Assembly: GCA_017483465.1 (NCBI GenBank)
Contig: JAFUWN010000049.1
Location: 1 to 57,206, forward strand
DNA length: 57,206 nucleotides
DNA from: Oscillospiraceae bacterium
GTDB lineage: Bacteria > Bacillota > Clostridia > Oscillospirales > Ruminococcaceae
Reading direction: 5' to 3'
Positions within the stretch are counted from its first letter, which is position 1. The number at the start of each line of letters is the position of its first letter. The notes under the pieces were generated by a model that saw nothing but the letters and a program-made list of their open reading frames with translations, made no database searches and had not been told where the DNA came from. Below are positions 33,080 through 41,813 of this stretch, one piece after another. The position numbers and the translations under genes were made by a program.

Positions 33080-34315
33080 TTAAGATTCCAGAACCGGATA
33101 CTGTGCCAGTACCTGAATATTTTTCTGTGCCAGAGCCTTGACAGCCTTGTCTAATTCCAGTTCGTTCAGAGCATTTTCCGTCAGGAAGACAGTTTCGCCT
33201 TCGTCAGTAGAAATTGTCTTTTCCTGAATCTGTCCGAAGACTTCATTCAGAACATCCACATCGGCGGAACTTGTCCGGAAATAGTACTTTGCAGAGAAAG
33301 AAGCGAAATTTTCAATAAAATCATGATCATGGACATTTTCCCATGTCTGTGACGGAATGGTATGATCAAGCTGAAGTTCTTCGATCATATCACCGAGGAC
33401 AGCACTTGCTGTCGGGAATTTACCGGCACCACGGCCATAGAACATAGCTTTGCCGATACCGTCACCACGAACCATCACGGCATTATACACACCGTTGACC
33501 TGTGATAACAAATTATCTTCTTCGACAGCCATCGGCATAACAGCAGGCAGAATTTTACCGTTTCCGAGCTTCTGCACTCTTGCAATCAGCTTGATCGCAT
33601 AGCCCAGCTGACCGCAGAATTTTGTATCTTTGAGTTCGACTTCACGGATTCCCTTTGTATAAACAGATTCCGGATAGACATGCTTGCCGAATGCCAGAGA
33701 TGACAGAATGCAGATCTTACGGCAGGCATCATAGCCTTCTACATCCGCAGTCGGGTCTTTTTCCGCATAGCCTTTTTCCTGAGCAAGTGACAGGGCCGCA
33801 GAGAAATCCATATTTTCTTTGATCATTTTATTTAAAATAAAATTGGTTGTACCGTTCAGAATACCGGCGATTGCAGAAAATTCATTTGCCGCAAGGCATT
33901 TATGCAGAGGCCGGATAATCGGAATCGCTCCGCCGACACTGGCTTCAAAGAAGAAATTACAGTTATGTTCTTTTGCCTTTTTCAGTAAAATATCACCTTT
34001 GGCAGCAACTAATTCTTTATTGGAAGTTGCGACACTTTTTCCGGCTTCGAGACAAGACTTGACAAAATCGAAAGCAGGGTCAATACCGCCCATGCATTCA
34101 GCGACAACTGTCACATCAGGGTCATTCAGAATCACAGAAATATCCTTGACAAGCTTGTCTGCATAAGGTCTGTCAGGAAAATCACGAAGATCCAGAATAT
34201 AGCCCATTTCGACTTGTTTTCCGCATCTTTTCCAGATCAGCTGTTTATTTTTCTCGAATAATTCCACTACGCCGGAGCCGACAACACCGCAGCCCAGTAC
34301 TGCTAATTTTTCCAT
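33080..34315 (-). CDS. hom: Homoserine dehydrogenase
   Basis: 411 residues from ATG 34315 (AGGAGG upstream; a TTG-initiated extension merely reads through that site). Rossmann fold MEKLAVLGCGVVGSGVVELF, then ECMGG, TSNKELVAAKG, the catalytic-domain EASVGGAIPIIRPL and GILNGTTNFIL, and DPTADVEGYDACRK. The C-terminal region about 340-411 is ACT-like. It converts aspartate semialdehyde to homoserine for threonine and methionine. It follows an ACT-domain gene in the same operon, a pairing common in Firmicutes. Confidence 0.93.
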   Translation of the reverse strand: MEKLAVLGCGVVGSGVVELFEKNKQLIWKRCGKQVEMGYILDLRDFPDRPYADKLVKDISVILNDPDVTVVAECMGGIDPAFDFVKSCLEAGKSVATSNKELVAAKGDILLKKAKEHNCNFFFEASVGGAIPIIRPLHKCLAANEFSAIAGILNGTTNFILNKMIKENMDFSAALSLAQEKGYAEKDPTADVEGYDACRKICILSSLAFGKHVYPESVYTKGIREVELKDTKFCGQLGYAIKLIARVQKLGNGKILPAVMPMAVEEDNLLSQVNGVYNAVMVRGDGIGKAMFYGRGAGKFPTASAVLGDMIEELQLDHTIPSQTWENVHDHDFIENFASFSAKYYFRTSSADVDVLNEVFGQIQEKTISTDEGETVFLTENALNELELDKAVKALAQKNIQVLAQYPVLES

Positions 34316-34348
34316 TTGTAAAATTTCCTCCTGTTGCAATCTTGATTG

Positions 34349-34786
34349 TTATTCTCCTGACAGAATCTTGACATCAACAACGCCGTCCACCTGCATCAGA
34401 TGTTCCTGTAATGAAACAGGCGAATATGAGCCGTTTCCGAGCCGTATCGAGAATGTCACAGCGGCTACGCCGTCAATGGGGATATTCTGATTCACGGTCA
34501 GGATATTCGCTTCTAAGTCATAAAGCGCAGACAGAACACTGGAGAGCACACCGGCTTCGTCACGGAGTACTGCATGAAGATTCATGATTCTCTGTGTCAG
34601 CTTATCTTCATAAGAGAAAACGCAGTCTTTGTATTTATAATATGCGCTTCTGGAGATACCGACACGCTTACAGGCCGCCGCAGAGCTTTTTTCTTCTTTA
34701 TTGGCTAACAGCTTCTTGACTTCCAGTACTTTATTAATTACATCAGGCAGAACCGATGCATCTACTACAATCAGCTGATGTTCCAC
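34349..34786 (-). CDS. UPF0735-type ACT-domain protein
   Basis: 145 residues from a GTG start at 34786 that has GGGAGG 8 nt upstream; the longer frame to 34831 only adds leader sequence. An N-terminal VEHQLIVVDASVLPDVINKV and KEEKSSAAACKRVGISRSAYYKYKD part is followed by an ACT domain (LRDEAGVLSSVLSALYDLEANILTVNQ). Such proteins, sometimes called PheB, lie next to hom or pheA and are thought to sense amino acids. The promoter at 34849-34877 drives both genes. Confidence 0.8.
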   Translation of the reverse strand: MEHQLIVVDASVLPDVINKVLEVKKLLANKEEKSSAAACKRVGISRSAYYKYKDCVFSYEDKLTQRIMNLHAVLRDEAGVLSSVLSALYDLEANILTVNQNIPIDGVAAVTFSIRLGNGSYSPVSLQEHLMQVDGVVDVKILSGE

Positions 34787-34848
34787 ATCAAAGACCTCCC
34801 AAGTGTCAAATCGTCCGTGTACAAAAAACAATTGTACTTGTATCTTTA

Positions 34849-34877
34849 ACTATAACATAGAATCAGAAATTTGTCAA
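34849..34877 (-). promoter_or_regulatory. Promoter of the ACT-hom operon
   Basis: Minus strand TTGACA (34877-34872), 17-nt spacer, TATAGT (34854-34849). GTACAA/TTGTAC inverted arms lie just downstream in the leader. Confidence 0.65.
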
Positions 34878-34926
34878 GGGCTTTTCCGGATTATTTTCCG
34901 ATTGTTAACCTGATAGAAAAATATAG

Positions 34927-34955
34927 TTGACAAATCAGAAATAGTATGCTATAAT
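34927..34955 (+). promoter_or_regulatory. Promoter of bioY
   Basis: TTGACA (34927-34932), 17-nt spacer, TATAAT (34950-34955); divergent from the ACT-hom promoter 50 bp away. No BirA-type operator is evident. Confidence 0.7.
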
Positions 34956-34999
34956 AGAATTATCATGCATGAAGATTTCAGAAAAGAGGTTTTTGATTT

Positions 35000-35584
35000 A
35001 TGTCACAAGCAACTGTTACTGTTCCGGAGAAGCCTCCGGTCAAACCCGTATGGAGTGCGAAAGATCTGGCATTTACGGCCATGTTTGCGGCCTTGATTGC
35101 CGTCTGCTCATGGATTTCGATTCCGACCGCCGTGCCGTTTACCCTCCAGACATTTGCAATTTACTGTGCTCTGGAATGCCTGGGCGGTAAGAGAGGTTTT
35201 TATTCTGTACTGGTATATATTCTGCTCGGAGCGGCAGGGGTTCCGGTATTTGCAGGATTCTCCGGCGGTCTAGGTGTGATCTTAGGCACAACAGGCGGCT
35301 ATATTTTAGGATTCTTGGCAAATGCGGCTGTATACTGGGTTTTTGAAAAATTTCCGAATCATGAGAAATTATGGATGCGGCTGACGGCTCTGGTTCTCGG
35401 CACGGTACTCTGCTATGTATTCGGCACAGCATGGTTTATGTATGTCTATGCAAAACAGGTAGAAGCTGTGGATTTGGCAACGGCTCTGAGCTGGTGCGTG
35501 ACTCCGTTCTTAGGCTCGAATGTCCTGAAATTAGCTCTTGCTGTAATCCTTTCTGACAGATTAAGAAAATATGTCAAGTTTTGA
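35000..35584 (+). CDS. bioY: BioY biotin transporter S component
   Basis: 194 residues with six hydrophobic segments. KDLAFTAMFAALIAVCSWIS, VPFTLQTFAIYCALECLGGK, GAAGVPVFAGFSGGLGVILG, TTGGYILGF and FLGSNVLKLALAVILS are characteristic BioY motifs. It is the substrate-binding membrane subunit of an ECF transporter; the energising module would be encoded elsewhere. Biotin uptake fits the biotin-dependent carboxyltransferase cluster at the right end of this window. Confidence 0.92.
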   Translation: MSQATVTVPEKPPVKPVWSAKDLAFTAMFAALIAVCSWISIPTAVPFTLQTFAIYCALECLGGKRGFYSVLVYILLGAAGVPVFAGFSGGLGVILGTTGGYILGFLANAAVYWVFEKFPNHEKLWMRLTALVLGTVLCYVFGTAWFMYVYAKQVEAVDLATALSWCVTPFLGSNVLKLALAVILSDRLRKYVKF

Positions 35585-35996
35585 GCTGAGACCCCATCAC
35601 GGCTTATGTATTGCATTTTTTGAGGGAAAGGGCTATAGCTCTGATTTTATTAAAAATATGACGGATAAGATCAGATATTTAAATACTGATAATCCGGAAA
35701 TCCGGCTTGTTCTGCATACAGATTCTATTTGTTCTGCCTGCCCGCATAATCAGAACCGGATCTGTATCAGCAGTCAGAAAGTACTGTGCTATGATAAAAC
35801 AGTTCTGCATTTCTGCGGACTTCAGGAAAATCATATTCTCCTCTGGAAAGAATTTCAGAATCTTGTGTTTCTGAATATTCTGAGAAAGGGGAGACTTTCT
35901 GCTGTCTGCAAACAATGTCAGTGGCTGCAAATCTGTTCTGAAAAAAGTGCTGCCTTCTTGACAAGCTGTGACAAATATGATAAAATAGACTTATAG
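35571..35996 (+). CDS. DUF1284 cysteine-rich protein
   Basis: 141 residues. The start SSFELRPHHGLCIAFFEGKG is typical of DUF1284; later cysteines (SICSACPHNQNRICIS, FCGL, CKQCQWLQIC) suggest a metal or iron-sulfur site. The ATG overlaps the last codons of bioY by 14 nt, so translation is probably coupled. The function of the family is unknown. Confidence 0.75.
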   Translation: MSSFELRPHHGLCIAFFEGKGYSSDFIKNMTDKIRYLNTDNPEIRLVLHTDSICSACPHNQNRICISSQKVLCYDKTVLHFCGLQENHILLWKEFQNLVFLNILRKGRLSAVCKQCQWLQICSEKSAAFLTSCDKYDKIDL

Positions 35997-36026
35997 TTAT
36001 TTTATTATAGATTCGGGGGGATGTCT

Positions 36027-36917
36027 GTGATTGGGATTCAGAATGATGTATTGAAAAAATATATCGGCAGTGCGGAAAAAATTGTCATTCCGGACGGTGT
36101 GAAAAAAATAGGAGCCTTTGCATTCGGCCATGCAGAGCATGAAGATGATTTCTGTCCGAACCTGAAAGAAGTGGTTCTCCCTGAAAGTGTCACAGAAATC
36201 GGAAAATTTGCATTTTGTCATTGCAAATCTTTAGTGAAAATCCAGCTTCCGGAAAATCTGAAAGTCATCGGCCGGGAAGCGTTCCGGAAATGCAGTCAGT
36301 TAAGAAATATCAACCTGCCGGATGGACTGACAGAAATTCCTTATGGCCTGTTTGAATCCTGTTACAGTCTGAGTGAAATTCATATTCCGGACAGTGTTAT
36401 AAAAATTCAGGAAAAAGCATTCAGCTGCTGCGGACTGAAAAAAATTGAGATTCCGCCGCAGGTGGAAATGTCGCCTTCTGTATTTGACGGTTATGCAAGT
36501 ATCAGATCGGTCAGCTATCAGAATATCAGTTTCGAGGCTGACAGAAGTCTGCGGAGCTGTATCCGGCTGATTAATACGCATGATACAGATGACTGCGGCT
36601 GGATTTCCGAACCGGAAAAGGCTTATATCGCTTTTCAGCTCTATTGTCAGTACCCGGAAGATAAAAAATTAATCCGTTTTCTGAAACAGGATTTTTTTCA
36701 TAAATTCAATAAATTAATAGACAGAAAAGAAACGGATCTGATTTATAAAATTTTAGAATATGGCATATTAGTAGATAAAGAAAATATTGATGCCTGCCTG
36801 CATTATGCCATTGCAGTAAAAGCCTCTGAAATTGTCTTGATGCTGACGGATTATAAATATCATCATCTGAGCTATGAAGAAATTGAATCTGTCATCAGCC
36901 GGAAATTTGCATTATAA
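36027..36917 (+). CDS. Cytoplasmic BspA-like LRR_5 protein, first of a pair
   Basis: About 297 residues from the GTG at 36027, which has the GGGGGG site 6 nt upstream; the ATG at 36021 abuts that site. The first part is a run of LRR_5 repeats (IVIPDGVKKIGAFAFG, EVVLPESVTEIGKFAF, KIQLPENLKVIGREAF, NINLPDGLTEIPYGLF, EIHIPDSVIKIQEKAF) followed by a helical tail (CRLINTHDTD onward) ending SEIVLMLTDYKYHHL, ankyrin-like. No signal peptide or dockerin, unlike most BspA proteins. Paralogue of the next gene; function unknown. Confidence 0.8.
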   Translation: MIGIQNDVLKKYIGSAEKIVIPDGVKKIGAFAFGHAEHEDDFCPNLKEVVLPESVTEIGKFAFCHCKSLVKIQLPENLKVIGREAFRKCSQLRNINLPDGLTEIPYGLFESCYSLSEIHIPDSVIKIQEKAFSCCGLKKIEIPPQVEMSPSVFDGYASIRSVSYQNISFEADRSLRSCIRLINTHDTDDCGWISEPEKAYIAFQLYCQYPEDKKLIRFLKQDFFHKFNKLIDRKETDLIYKILEYGILVDKENIDACLHYAIAVKASEIVLMLTDYKYHHLSYEEIESVISRKFAL

Positions 36918-36935
36918 AACGGGCAGGTGAACAGC

Positions 36936-37988
36936 ATGAACGGTTTTGAAATTGATCACAGAGGGGTGCTCACAAAATATACTGGCAGGGAAAAACATGT
37001 CATTGTTCCGGATGATGTCATCTATATCGGAAAACATGCCTTTACAGGGTGTGCTTCTGTCCGAAGTATTGAACTTCCGGAGGAAGTTGTGCATATCTAT
37101 GCCCGTGCATTTCTGAACTGTAAAAATTTAGAAAAAATTAATCTCCCTCCATATCTTGCGGATATCGGCGAGGGAGCATTCTGCGGATGCAGAAGTTTAA
37201 AAGAAATTCAGTTTCCGAGAAGACTCGAAAAAATTGAGGACGATGCGTTTCAGAATACCGGATTGGAAGAAGTGACCATTCCGGATACATTGCAGAAAAT
37301 CGGCGAGGGCGTATTTGAAGGCTGTTTTAATCTCAGAAAAATGACACTTTCAAAGAATATGAGATATATTCCGCATTCGTTCTTAGCTTATTGCGGAAAT
37401 CTGACAGAACTCGTGATTCCGGAGGGAATAGAATCAATAGAGCCGGCGGCTTTTCTGCAATGCAGATCTCTGAAAGAAATTCATCTGCCGGACAGTATAA
37501 AATCTCTGTATAATACAATTGCAGATGAACAGAATTCTTATGAATTTATTTATCATAATATCAGATTTGATCATCATGTTCCGGCCGCCAGACCGTTCGG
37601 ACATCAGATGAAAGTCAATCTCCAGACTTGTCTGAATGCAATTAAGTATTATATATTTGACAGCAATTTCACACGGAATCCGGCTCTTGAGAAAATCCGC
37701 ATTTTATTGCAACTGTTCCGGAATACGCCTGATGATGAGAGAATTCTGAAATATTTCAGAAAAAACCTGACAGAAGATGTCAAGACTCTGATCGAAGAAC
37801 ATGAAACCGAAACCGTCCGGAAAGTCATAGAAGCCGGTATCATTCAGAAAGAAAATATTGATGAGCTGATTCGCTATGCGATTGATCAGGAATTATATGA
37901 ATTACAGATCATGCTGACAAATTATAAGCTTGAGAAGATCGGCTTTGAATCAATCGAAGAAATTGCAGATAAATTATTGCTGGATTAA
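36936..37988 (+). CDS. Cytoplasmic BspA-like LRR_5 protein, second of a pair
   Basis: About 350 residues from ATG 36936 (GGCAGGTG upstream; the longer GTG start is that site). About seven LRR_5 repeats (VIVPDDVIYIGKHAFT, SIELPEEVVHIYARAF, EVTIPDTLQKIGEGVF, ELVIPEGIESIEPAAF and others) followed by the same helical tail type as its neighbour (IDELIRYAIDQELYELQIMLTNYKLEKIG). 18 bp separates the two genes. Its 3' end overlaps the convergent HAD phosphatase gene by 15 bp. Confidence 0.8.
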   Translation: MNGFEIDHRGVLTKYTGREKHVIVPDDVIYIGKHAFTGCASVRSIELPEEVVHIYARAFLNCKNLEKINLPPYLADIGEGAFCGCRSLKEIQFPRRLEKIEDDAFQNTGLEEVTIPDTLQKIGEGVFEGCFNLRKMTLSKNMRYIPHSFLAYCGNLTELVIPEGIESIEPAAFLQCRSLKEIHLPDSIKSLYNTIADEQNSYEFIYHNIRFDHHVPAARPFGHQMKVNLQTCLNAIKYYIFDSNFTRNPALEKIRILLQLFRNTPDDERILKYFRKNLTEDVKTLIEEHETETVRKVIEAGIIQKENIDELIRYAIDQELYELQIMLTNYKLEKIGFESIEEIADKLLLD

Positions 37989-38624
37989 TTCCAGAAGTTC
38001 TTCCGGATTTGAAATAATTTTTCCAGCTCCGTGCTGAATCAGGAATTCCCTGTCACGGAAGCCCCATTCCACGCTGATACAGGGCATTCCGGAATTTTCA
38101 GCCGTTTCAATATCCACGTCAGAATCCCCGATATAAACAGCCTGTTCCGGAGTTAAATGCAGAGCATTTAGAACTGCCTGCACAGAATCCGGAGCAGGTT
38201 TTTTCCGGATTCCCTCACGTTCTCCGGCGACCGCATCGAACAGATCAGGAAAATAGTCTTTACAGAGAATCTGTACGGCATAATCTGCCTTATTGGAGAC
38301 AACCGCTGTTTTCATTCCGGCAGATCGGATTTTCTGCAATACTTCCGGAATATGATCATATGGTTTGGTATGATCGGCACAGTGAATTTTATAATGCTCT
38401 GTAAAATCCTGATGTACCTGACTGATCTGTGTTTCCAGCGTACCGAACGGCACAGCACGTTCGATCAGTTTCCGGATACCGTTTCCGACAAACTGCCGGA
38501 CTTCTTCAAGACTCCGTTCCGGAAAGCCGGACTGTTTCAGAGCGGCATTCACACTCAGATATAAATCTTCGAGTGTATTTAAAATCGTTCCGTCGAGATC
38601 AAAAATAAAGACCTGATACTGCAT
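37974..38624 (-). CDS. HAD-superfamily phosphatase, phosphoglycolate phosphatase-like
   Basis: 216 residues. Motif I FIFDLDGTILNT (nucleophile Asp), motif II VVSNKA, the lysine in REGIRKKPAPD and motif IV YIGDSDVDIETA, with a helical cap containing FVGNGIRKLIERA. Typical Gph/PpaX-type enzyme that dephosphorylates small phosphorylated metabolites. It starts 4 bp after the TetR gene, with CAGGAGGATT inside that gene's tail, so both are one operon. Confidence 0.85.
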   Translation of the reverse strand: MQYQVFIFDLDGTILNTLEDLYLSVNAALKQSGFPERSLEEVRQFVGNGIRKLIERAVPFGTLETQISQVHQDFTEHYKIHCADHTKPYDHIPEVLQKIRSAGMKTAVVSNKADYAVQILCKDYFPDLFDAVAGEREGIRKKPAPDSVQAVLNALHLTPEQAVYIGDSDVDIETAENSGMPCISVEWGFRDREFLIQHGAGKIISNPEELLELIQQ

Positions 38625-38628
38625 AATT

Positions 38629-39213
38629 TCAATCCTCCTGTAATTTTTTGCCGGATTTCAGAGCAGGGGAGAATCCCCGGAAAGCGACTTCGCTGGTGAG
38701 TCTGCCGAGTTCTTCCATCGAGAACGGCAGATTGCCCTTGAGCCATTCCCGATAGATTTCCAGGGTTCCGGCTAAGGCGAACCGGCTGTATAAATGCATG
38801 ACATCTTCATTGACGACTATTTTTTCACGGTACATGCTGCATATGCCTGCTGTCAGGGCTTCTTTGCTCTGTTCCCAGAACGAGTCATAATAATCCACAG
38901 AGGCGATATGCTTGAAAAATTCAAGATTTTCGCTGATAATCTGATTCAGTGCAGAATATAAACTGACGGTATTGAAAGTCTGATTGAAAAAATCCTGCTG
39001 ATTCAGCAGCGTCAGCAGACGGGTGATGAGCTGTTTGTTATAATCTCTCATCACATCATCTGTTGTATCATAATGCAGATAGAATGTTTTTCTGTCAATG
39101 TTTGCCCGTCTGGCGAGTTCTGTCACAGTCATTTTCATGCTTTTTTTCTCCATCAGCAGAGAAAGATAAGCCTGTTGAATTGCAGAACGGGTCTTTTGTA
39201 CTCTTCTGTCCAT
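38629..39213 (-). CDS. TetR-family transcriptional regulator
   Basis: About 194 residues from ATG 39213 (a GTG at 39228 is an alternative). The N-terminal HTH is RVQKTRSAIQQAYLSLLMEK, MTVTELARRANIDRKTFYLH; the C-terminal ligand domain contains DYYDSFWEQSKEAL and LAGTLEIYREWLKGNLPFS, as in the TetR_C_33/AcrR-like group. It precedes the HAD phosphatase and is divergent from the HD-domain gene; either may be a target. Confidence 0.85.
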   Translation of the reverse strand: MDRRVQKTRSAIQQAYLSLLMEKKSMKMTVTELARRANIDRKTFYLHYDTTDDVMRDYNKQLITRLLTLLNQQDFFNQTFNTVSLYSALNQIISENLEFFKHIASVDYYDSFWEQSKEALTAGICSMYREKIVVNEDVMHLYSRFALAGTLEIYREWLKGNLPFSMEELGRLTSEVAFRGFSPALKSGKKLQED

Positions 39214-39275
39214 GGTTTTAATGCTCACTTTCAGTTAAAATGTAGAATAATCATCATATTATTGAATATTGGCAA

Positions 39276-39304
39276 TTGATTTATTCAGTCAATTATATTA
39301 TAAT
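39276..39304 (+). promoter_or_regulatory. Promoter of the HD-domain/CmpB operon
   Basis: TTGATT (39276-39281), 17-nt spacer, TATAAT (39299-39304), in the divergent region shared with the TetR gene. Confidence 0.65.
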
Positions 39305-39378
39305 ACTCATATGGGGAAAAGTCAAGCGGTTTTCTGTAAACCGCATTACGCATGAGAAAGAGAAGGGAATGATTTTCT

Positions 39379-39885
39379 ATGAAACAGGGAGTTACAGCAG
39401 TTCGGTCTGATGTGCGGCTGACCGCAAGACAGGAAGTACTTGCGGCAATCCGTCAGAAAGCAAAAAAACTGGAACAGTCCGGAAGAATTCATATGACAAA
39501 GCGTTACTGTCAGCACGGAGACTGTTCGGTATTTGAACACTGTGCCAATGTAGCCTATGTCAGCTGTATGCTGTTCCGGCAGCTGCATATTGATGCCGAT
39601 TTTGATGAATTGATTACAGGGGCACTTCTGCATGATTATTTTTTATACGACTGGCATAACAGACAGACCTGTCATCCGGCACATGCAGTCTATCATCCGA
39701 CACTTGCCCTGCACAATGCAAAAAAAGATTATCAGTTAACTGAAAAAGAAGAAGATATTATTCTTCATCACATGTTTCCGCTGACCGTTCTGCCCCCGAA
39801 AAGCCGGGAAGCCTGGATGGTATGCCTCGCAGATAAACTCTGTGCCCTGACGGAAACATTTGGAAAGGTGTGGGTGCGACAATGA
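39379..39885 (+). CDS. HD-domain phosphohydrolase
   Basis: 168 residues. The metal-binding histidines are in SVFEHCANVAYVSCML, the HD pair in GALLHDYFLYDW, and later HPAHAVYHP and ILHHMFPL, with LADKLCALTET near the end. The substrate is unknown; small HD proteins of this type may act on nucleotides. The stop overlaps the start of the CmpB-like membrane gene (ATGA), a linkage seen often in Clostridia. Confidence 0.8.
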   Translation: MKQGVTAVRSDVRLTARQEVLAAIRQKAKKLEQSGRIHMTKRYCQHGDCSVFEHCANVAYVSCMLFRQLHIDADFDELITGALLHDYFLYDWHNRQTCHPAHAVYHPTLALHNAKKDYQLTEKEEDIILHHMFPLTVLPPKSREAWMVCLADKLCALTETFGKVWVRQ

Positions 39886-40607
39886 CACTGGAGTATTTGT
39901 TTTTGAATTTTATGCTGTTCAGCTTTGCCGGCTGGGTATTCGAGACAACAATCTGTTCATTATGGGAAAGCGGCCATTTCCTGAACAGAGGTTCGTTGCT
40001 GGGGCCTTATTGTCCGGTATACGGCGGCGGAGCATGTTTCGGAATTCTGCTCGGATTATATATTGAAAATCCGGTGAAGCTGTTTTTCTTCTCTGCGGTG
40101 CTGTGCATTGCTGTGGAATATACAGCGGCCTGCGTGCTGGAAAATATTTTCAGCATGAAATTATGGGATTATACCGGTATGGCCTTCCAGATTCAGGGCA
40201 GAGTCTGCCTGCTTGGTTTCCTGTTCTTCGGAACAGCCTGCACAACGATCAGCAAATTTATCGAACCGTCTATATTGGCGATGTTTGATAAAACCAATCC
40301 CCGGATTCTGCATTTTATTGCTGTCAGTCTTGCAGTCATTATGGCTCTGGATATTGTGCTTTCTGCACTGGCATTCCGCAGAGCGAATAAAGTTCTTTAC
40401 AGATTTTATATCCGCTGGCACGCTTCTCTGAACCGTGAATTCAGAAGCTTATCCTATGCAGTACAGAGAAGATGTCCGGAATGGCTTCTGGATGATCTGT
40501 CCGATATGCAGGAAGTCATTCTTGATAAAAACCGGACACTCTGCAGGAAGCAGGAACAGCAGAAAGAAAATCTGATCGAAAATTTGCAGAGATTCAAAAA
40601 ATCCTGA
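39882..40607 (+). CDS. CmpB-family membrane protein ('putative ABC transporter permease')
   Basis: 241 residues from ATG 39882 overlapping the HD-gene stop. Features are LFLNFMLFSFAGWVFETTIC, NRGSLLGPYCPVYGGGACFG, LENIFSMKLWDYTGM and NIQGRVCL-type NQGRVCLL, here FQIQGRVCLLGFLFF; six or so membrane segments and a charged C-terminal tail. The annotation as a permease is conventional and unproven. A terminator follows. Confidence 0.78.
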   Translation: MTLEYLFLNFMLFSFAGWVFETTICSLWESGHFLNRGSLLGPYCPVYGGGACFGILLGLYIENPVKLFFFSAVLCIAVEYTAACVLENIFSMKLWDYTGMAFQIQGRVCLLGFLFFGTACTTISKFIEPSILAMFDKTNPRILHFIAVSLAVIMALDIVLSALAFRRANKVLYRFYIRWHASLNREFRSLSYAVQRRCPEWLLDDLSDMQEVILDKNRTLCRKQEQQKENLIENLQRFKKS

Positions 40608-40630
40608 TGAAAAATCGAAATTTCGCAAAG

Positions 40631-40654
40631 CCGGAGAGAAATCTCCGGTTTTTT
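40631..40654 (+). terminator. Terminator after the CmpB-like gene
   Basis: Stem CCGGAGA / TCTCCGG (40631-40637/40642-40648) then TTTTTT. Confidence 0.8.
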
Positions 40655-40690
40655 ATGTGAAAAAAACATGTGAAAAATACTCAAAATCAC

Positions 40691-40719
40691 TTGCTTTTTT
40701 TGTGTAAATATGCTATAAT
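40691..40719 (+). promoter_or_regulatory. Promoter of relQ
   Basis: TTGCTT (40691-40696), 17-nt spacer, TATAAT (40714-40719), followed by a leader of about 75 nt. Confidence 0.65.
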
Positions 40720-40797
40720 AAGATACAGGATAAAAGTCCTGCGGAAACCAATCATGAACCTGAACAAGTATGATAATCGAAATGAGGTGTACTTTTT

Positions 40798-41472
40798 ATG
40801 GATGAAGAACAATTCATGCTGGATACTGTAGTACAGATTTCTCCTGCCCAGCAGGAACAAATTGTGACTGTCTTTCATGAATTTATAGAACTGGAACATT
40901 TATACACATCTGCCGCCGAACTTGTCAAGACACAGCTGAATATCTATGACTCTGAATTCAGCGTGAAATTTCAGAGAAATCCGATTCACAGCATTGAAAG
41001 CCGTATCAAATCGCCGCAGAGCATTGTCGGCAAACTACAGAAAAAAAATCTGGAGCTTTCTGCAAAATCTGCTCAGAAAAATCTGATGGATATTGCCGGA
41101 ATCCGTGTGGTCTGCTATTATCTGGATGATATTTATGCCATTGCCGAACTGCTGAATATGCAGGAAGAATATGAAATCGTCAAAGTGAAAGATTATATCA
41201 AGAATCCCAAACCAAGCGGCTACAGAAGTCTGCATGTGATTCTGAGAGTACCCGTCTATCTGGCAACACAGAAAAAGAAAGTGCCTGTCGAAATCCAGAT
41301 CAGGACGATTGCTATGGATTTCTGGGCAAGTCTGGAACATCAGCTGCATTATAAAACAAAATCTGTTGTATCAGAATCGCTCAAGAAAGAATTGCAGGAC
41401 TGTGCTGAAATTATCTCTGAAACAGACCTCAGAATGCAGGATATTTACGATCAGATCAACGAACTGGAGTAG
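40798..41472 (+). CDS. relQ: Small alarmone synthetase (RelQ/YjbM-type)
   Basis: 224 residues, the size of single-domain (p)ppGpp synthetases. Motifs: SIESRIKSPQSIVGKLQ, LMDIAGIRVVCYYLDDIY, NPKPSGYRSLHVILRVP, VPVEIQIRTIAMDFWASLEHQL. There is no hydrolase or TGS/ACT domain. It makes ppGpp-type alarmones from ATP and GDP/GTP under cell-envelope or other stress. GAGGTG precedes the ATG. After the UAG stop the same frame stays open for about 63 codons (see 41500). Confidence 0.9.
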   Translation: MDEEQFMLDTVVQISPAQQEQIVTVFHEFIELEHLYTSAAELVKTQLNIYDSEFSVKFQRNPIHSIESRIKSPQSIVGKLQKKNLELSAKSAQKNLMDIAGIRVVCYYLDDIYAIAELLNMQEEYEIVKVKDYIKNPKPSGYRSLHVILRVPVYLATQKKKVPVEIQIRTIAMDFWASLEHQLHYKTKSVVSESLKKELQDCAEIISETDLRMQDIYDQINELE

Positions 41473-41499
41473 CTCCATGATACCGGAAAAAAGGATGTT

Positions 41500-41661
41500 T
41501 TGAAATCTACAGCCGAACGCCTGAAAAAATTATATCAGAACAGAATTTTCATACAGATTCCGGATAGTCTGTTCTTATCTGAATATTCTCAGAAATTCCG
41601 GATTGACGGTCAGAAATTTATCCTGACGCTGAATTTTCATCTGATTGATATCAGTCCGTAA
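41500..41661 (+). CDS. Possible small ORF or in-frame extension after relQ
   Basis: 53 codons from a TTG with GGATG just upstream ([20 protein letters not shown] to NFHLIDISP). It lies in the same frame as relQ, separated only by its UAG and nine further codons. Base use looks coding-like (AGA, CAG, CTG rich). It could be a separate small protein, a relic of a longer relQ, or coincidence. No family recognised. Confidence 0.3.
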   Translation: MKSTAERLKKLYQNRIFIQIPDSLFLSEYSQKFRIDGQKFILTLNFHLIDISP

Positions 41662-41726
41662 GAAAATTCCGGAAATTCCTATATTCCGGAAATCGTAAAA
41701 TATTTCAACAGTTTTTCATAAAACTA

Positions 41727-41755
41727 TTGCAATTTCCGGAAGAATCCTGTATAAT
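41727..41755 (+). promoter_or_regulatory. Promoter of glyA
   Basis: TTGCAA (41727-41732), 17-nt spacer, TATAAT (41750-41755). Confidence 0.7.
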
Positions 41756-41813
41756 AAAAGTAATTGCTTTTGTAAGCAAAAAATATTTTTCAAAAAAAGG
41801 AGAGTTATCCCCC

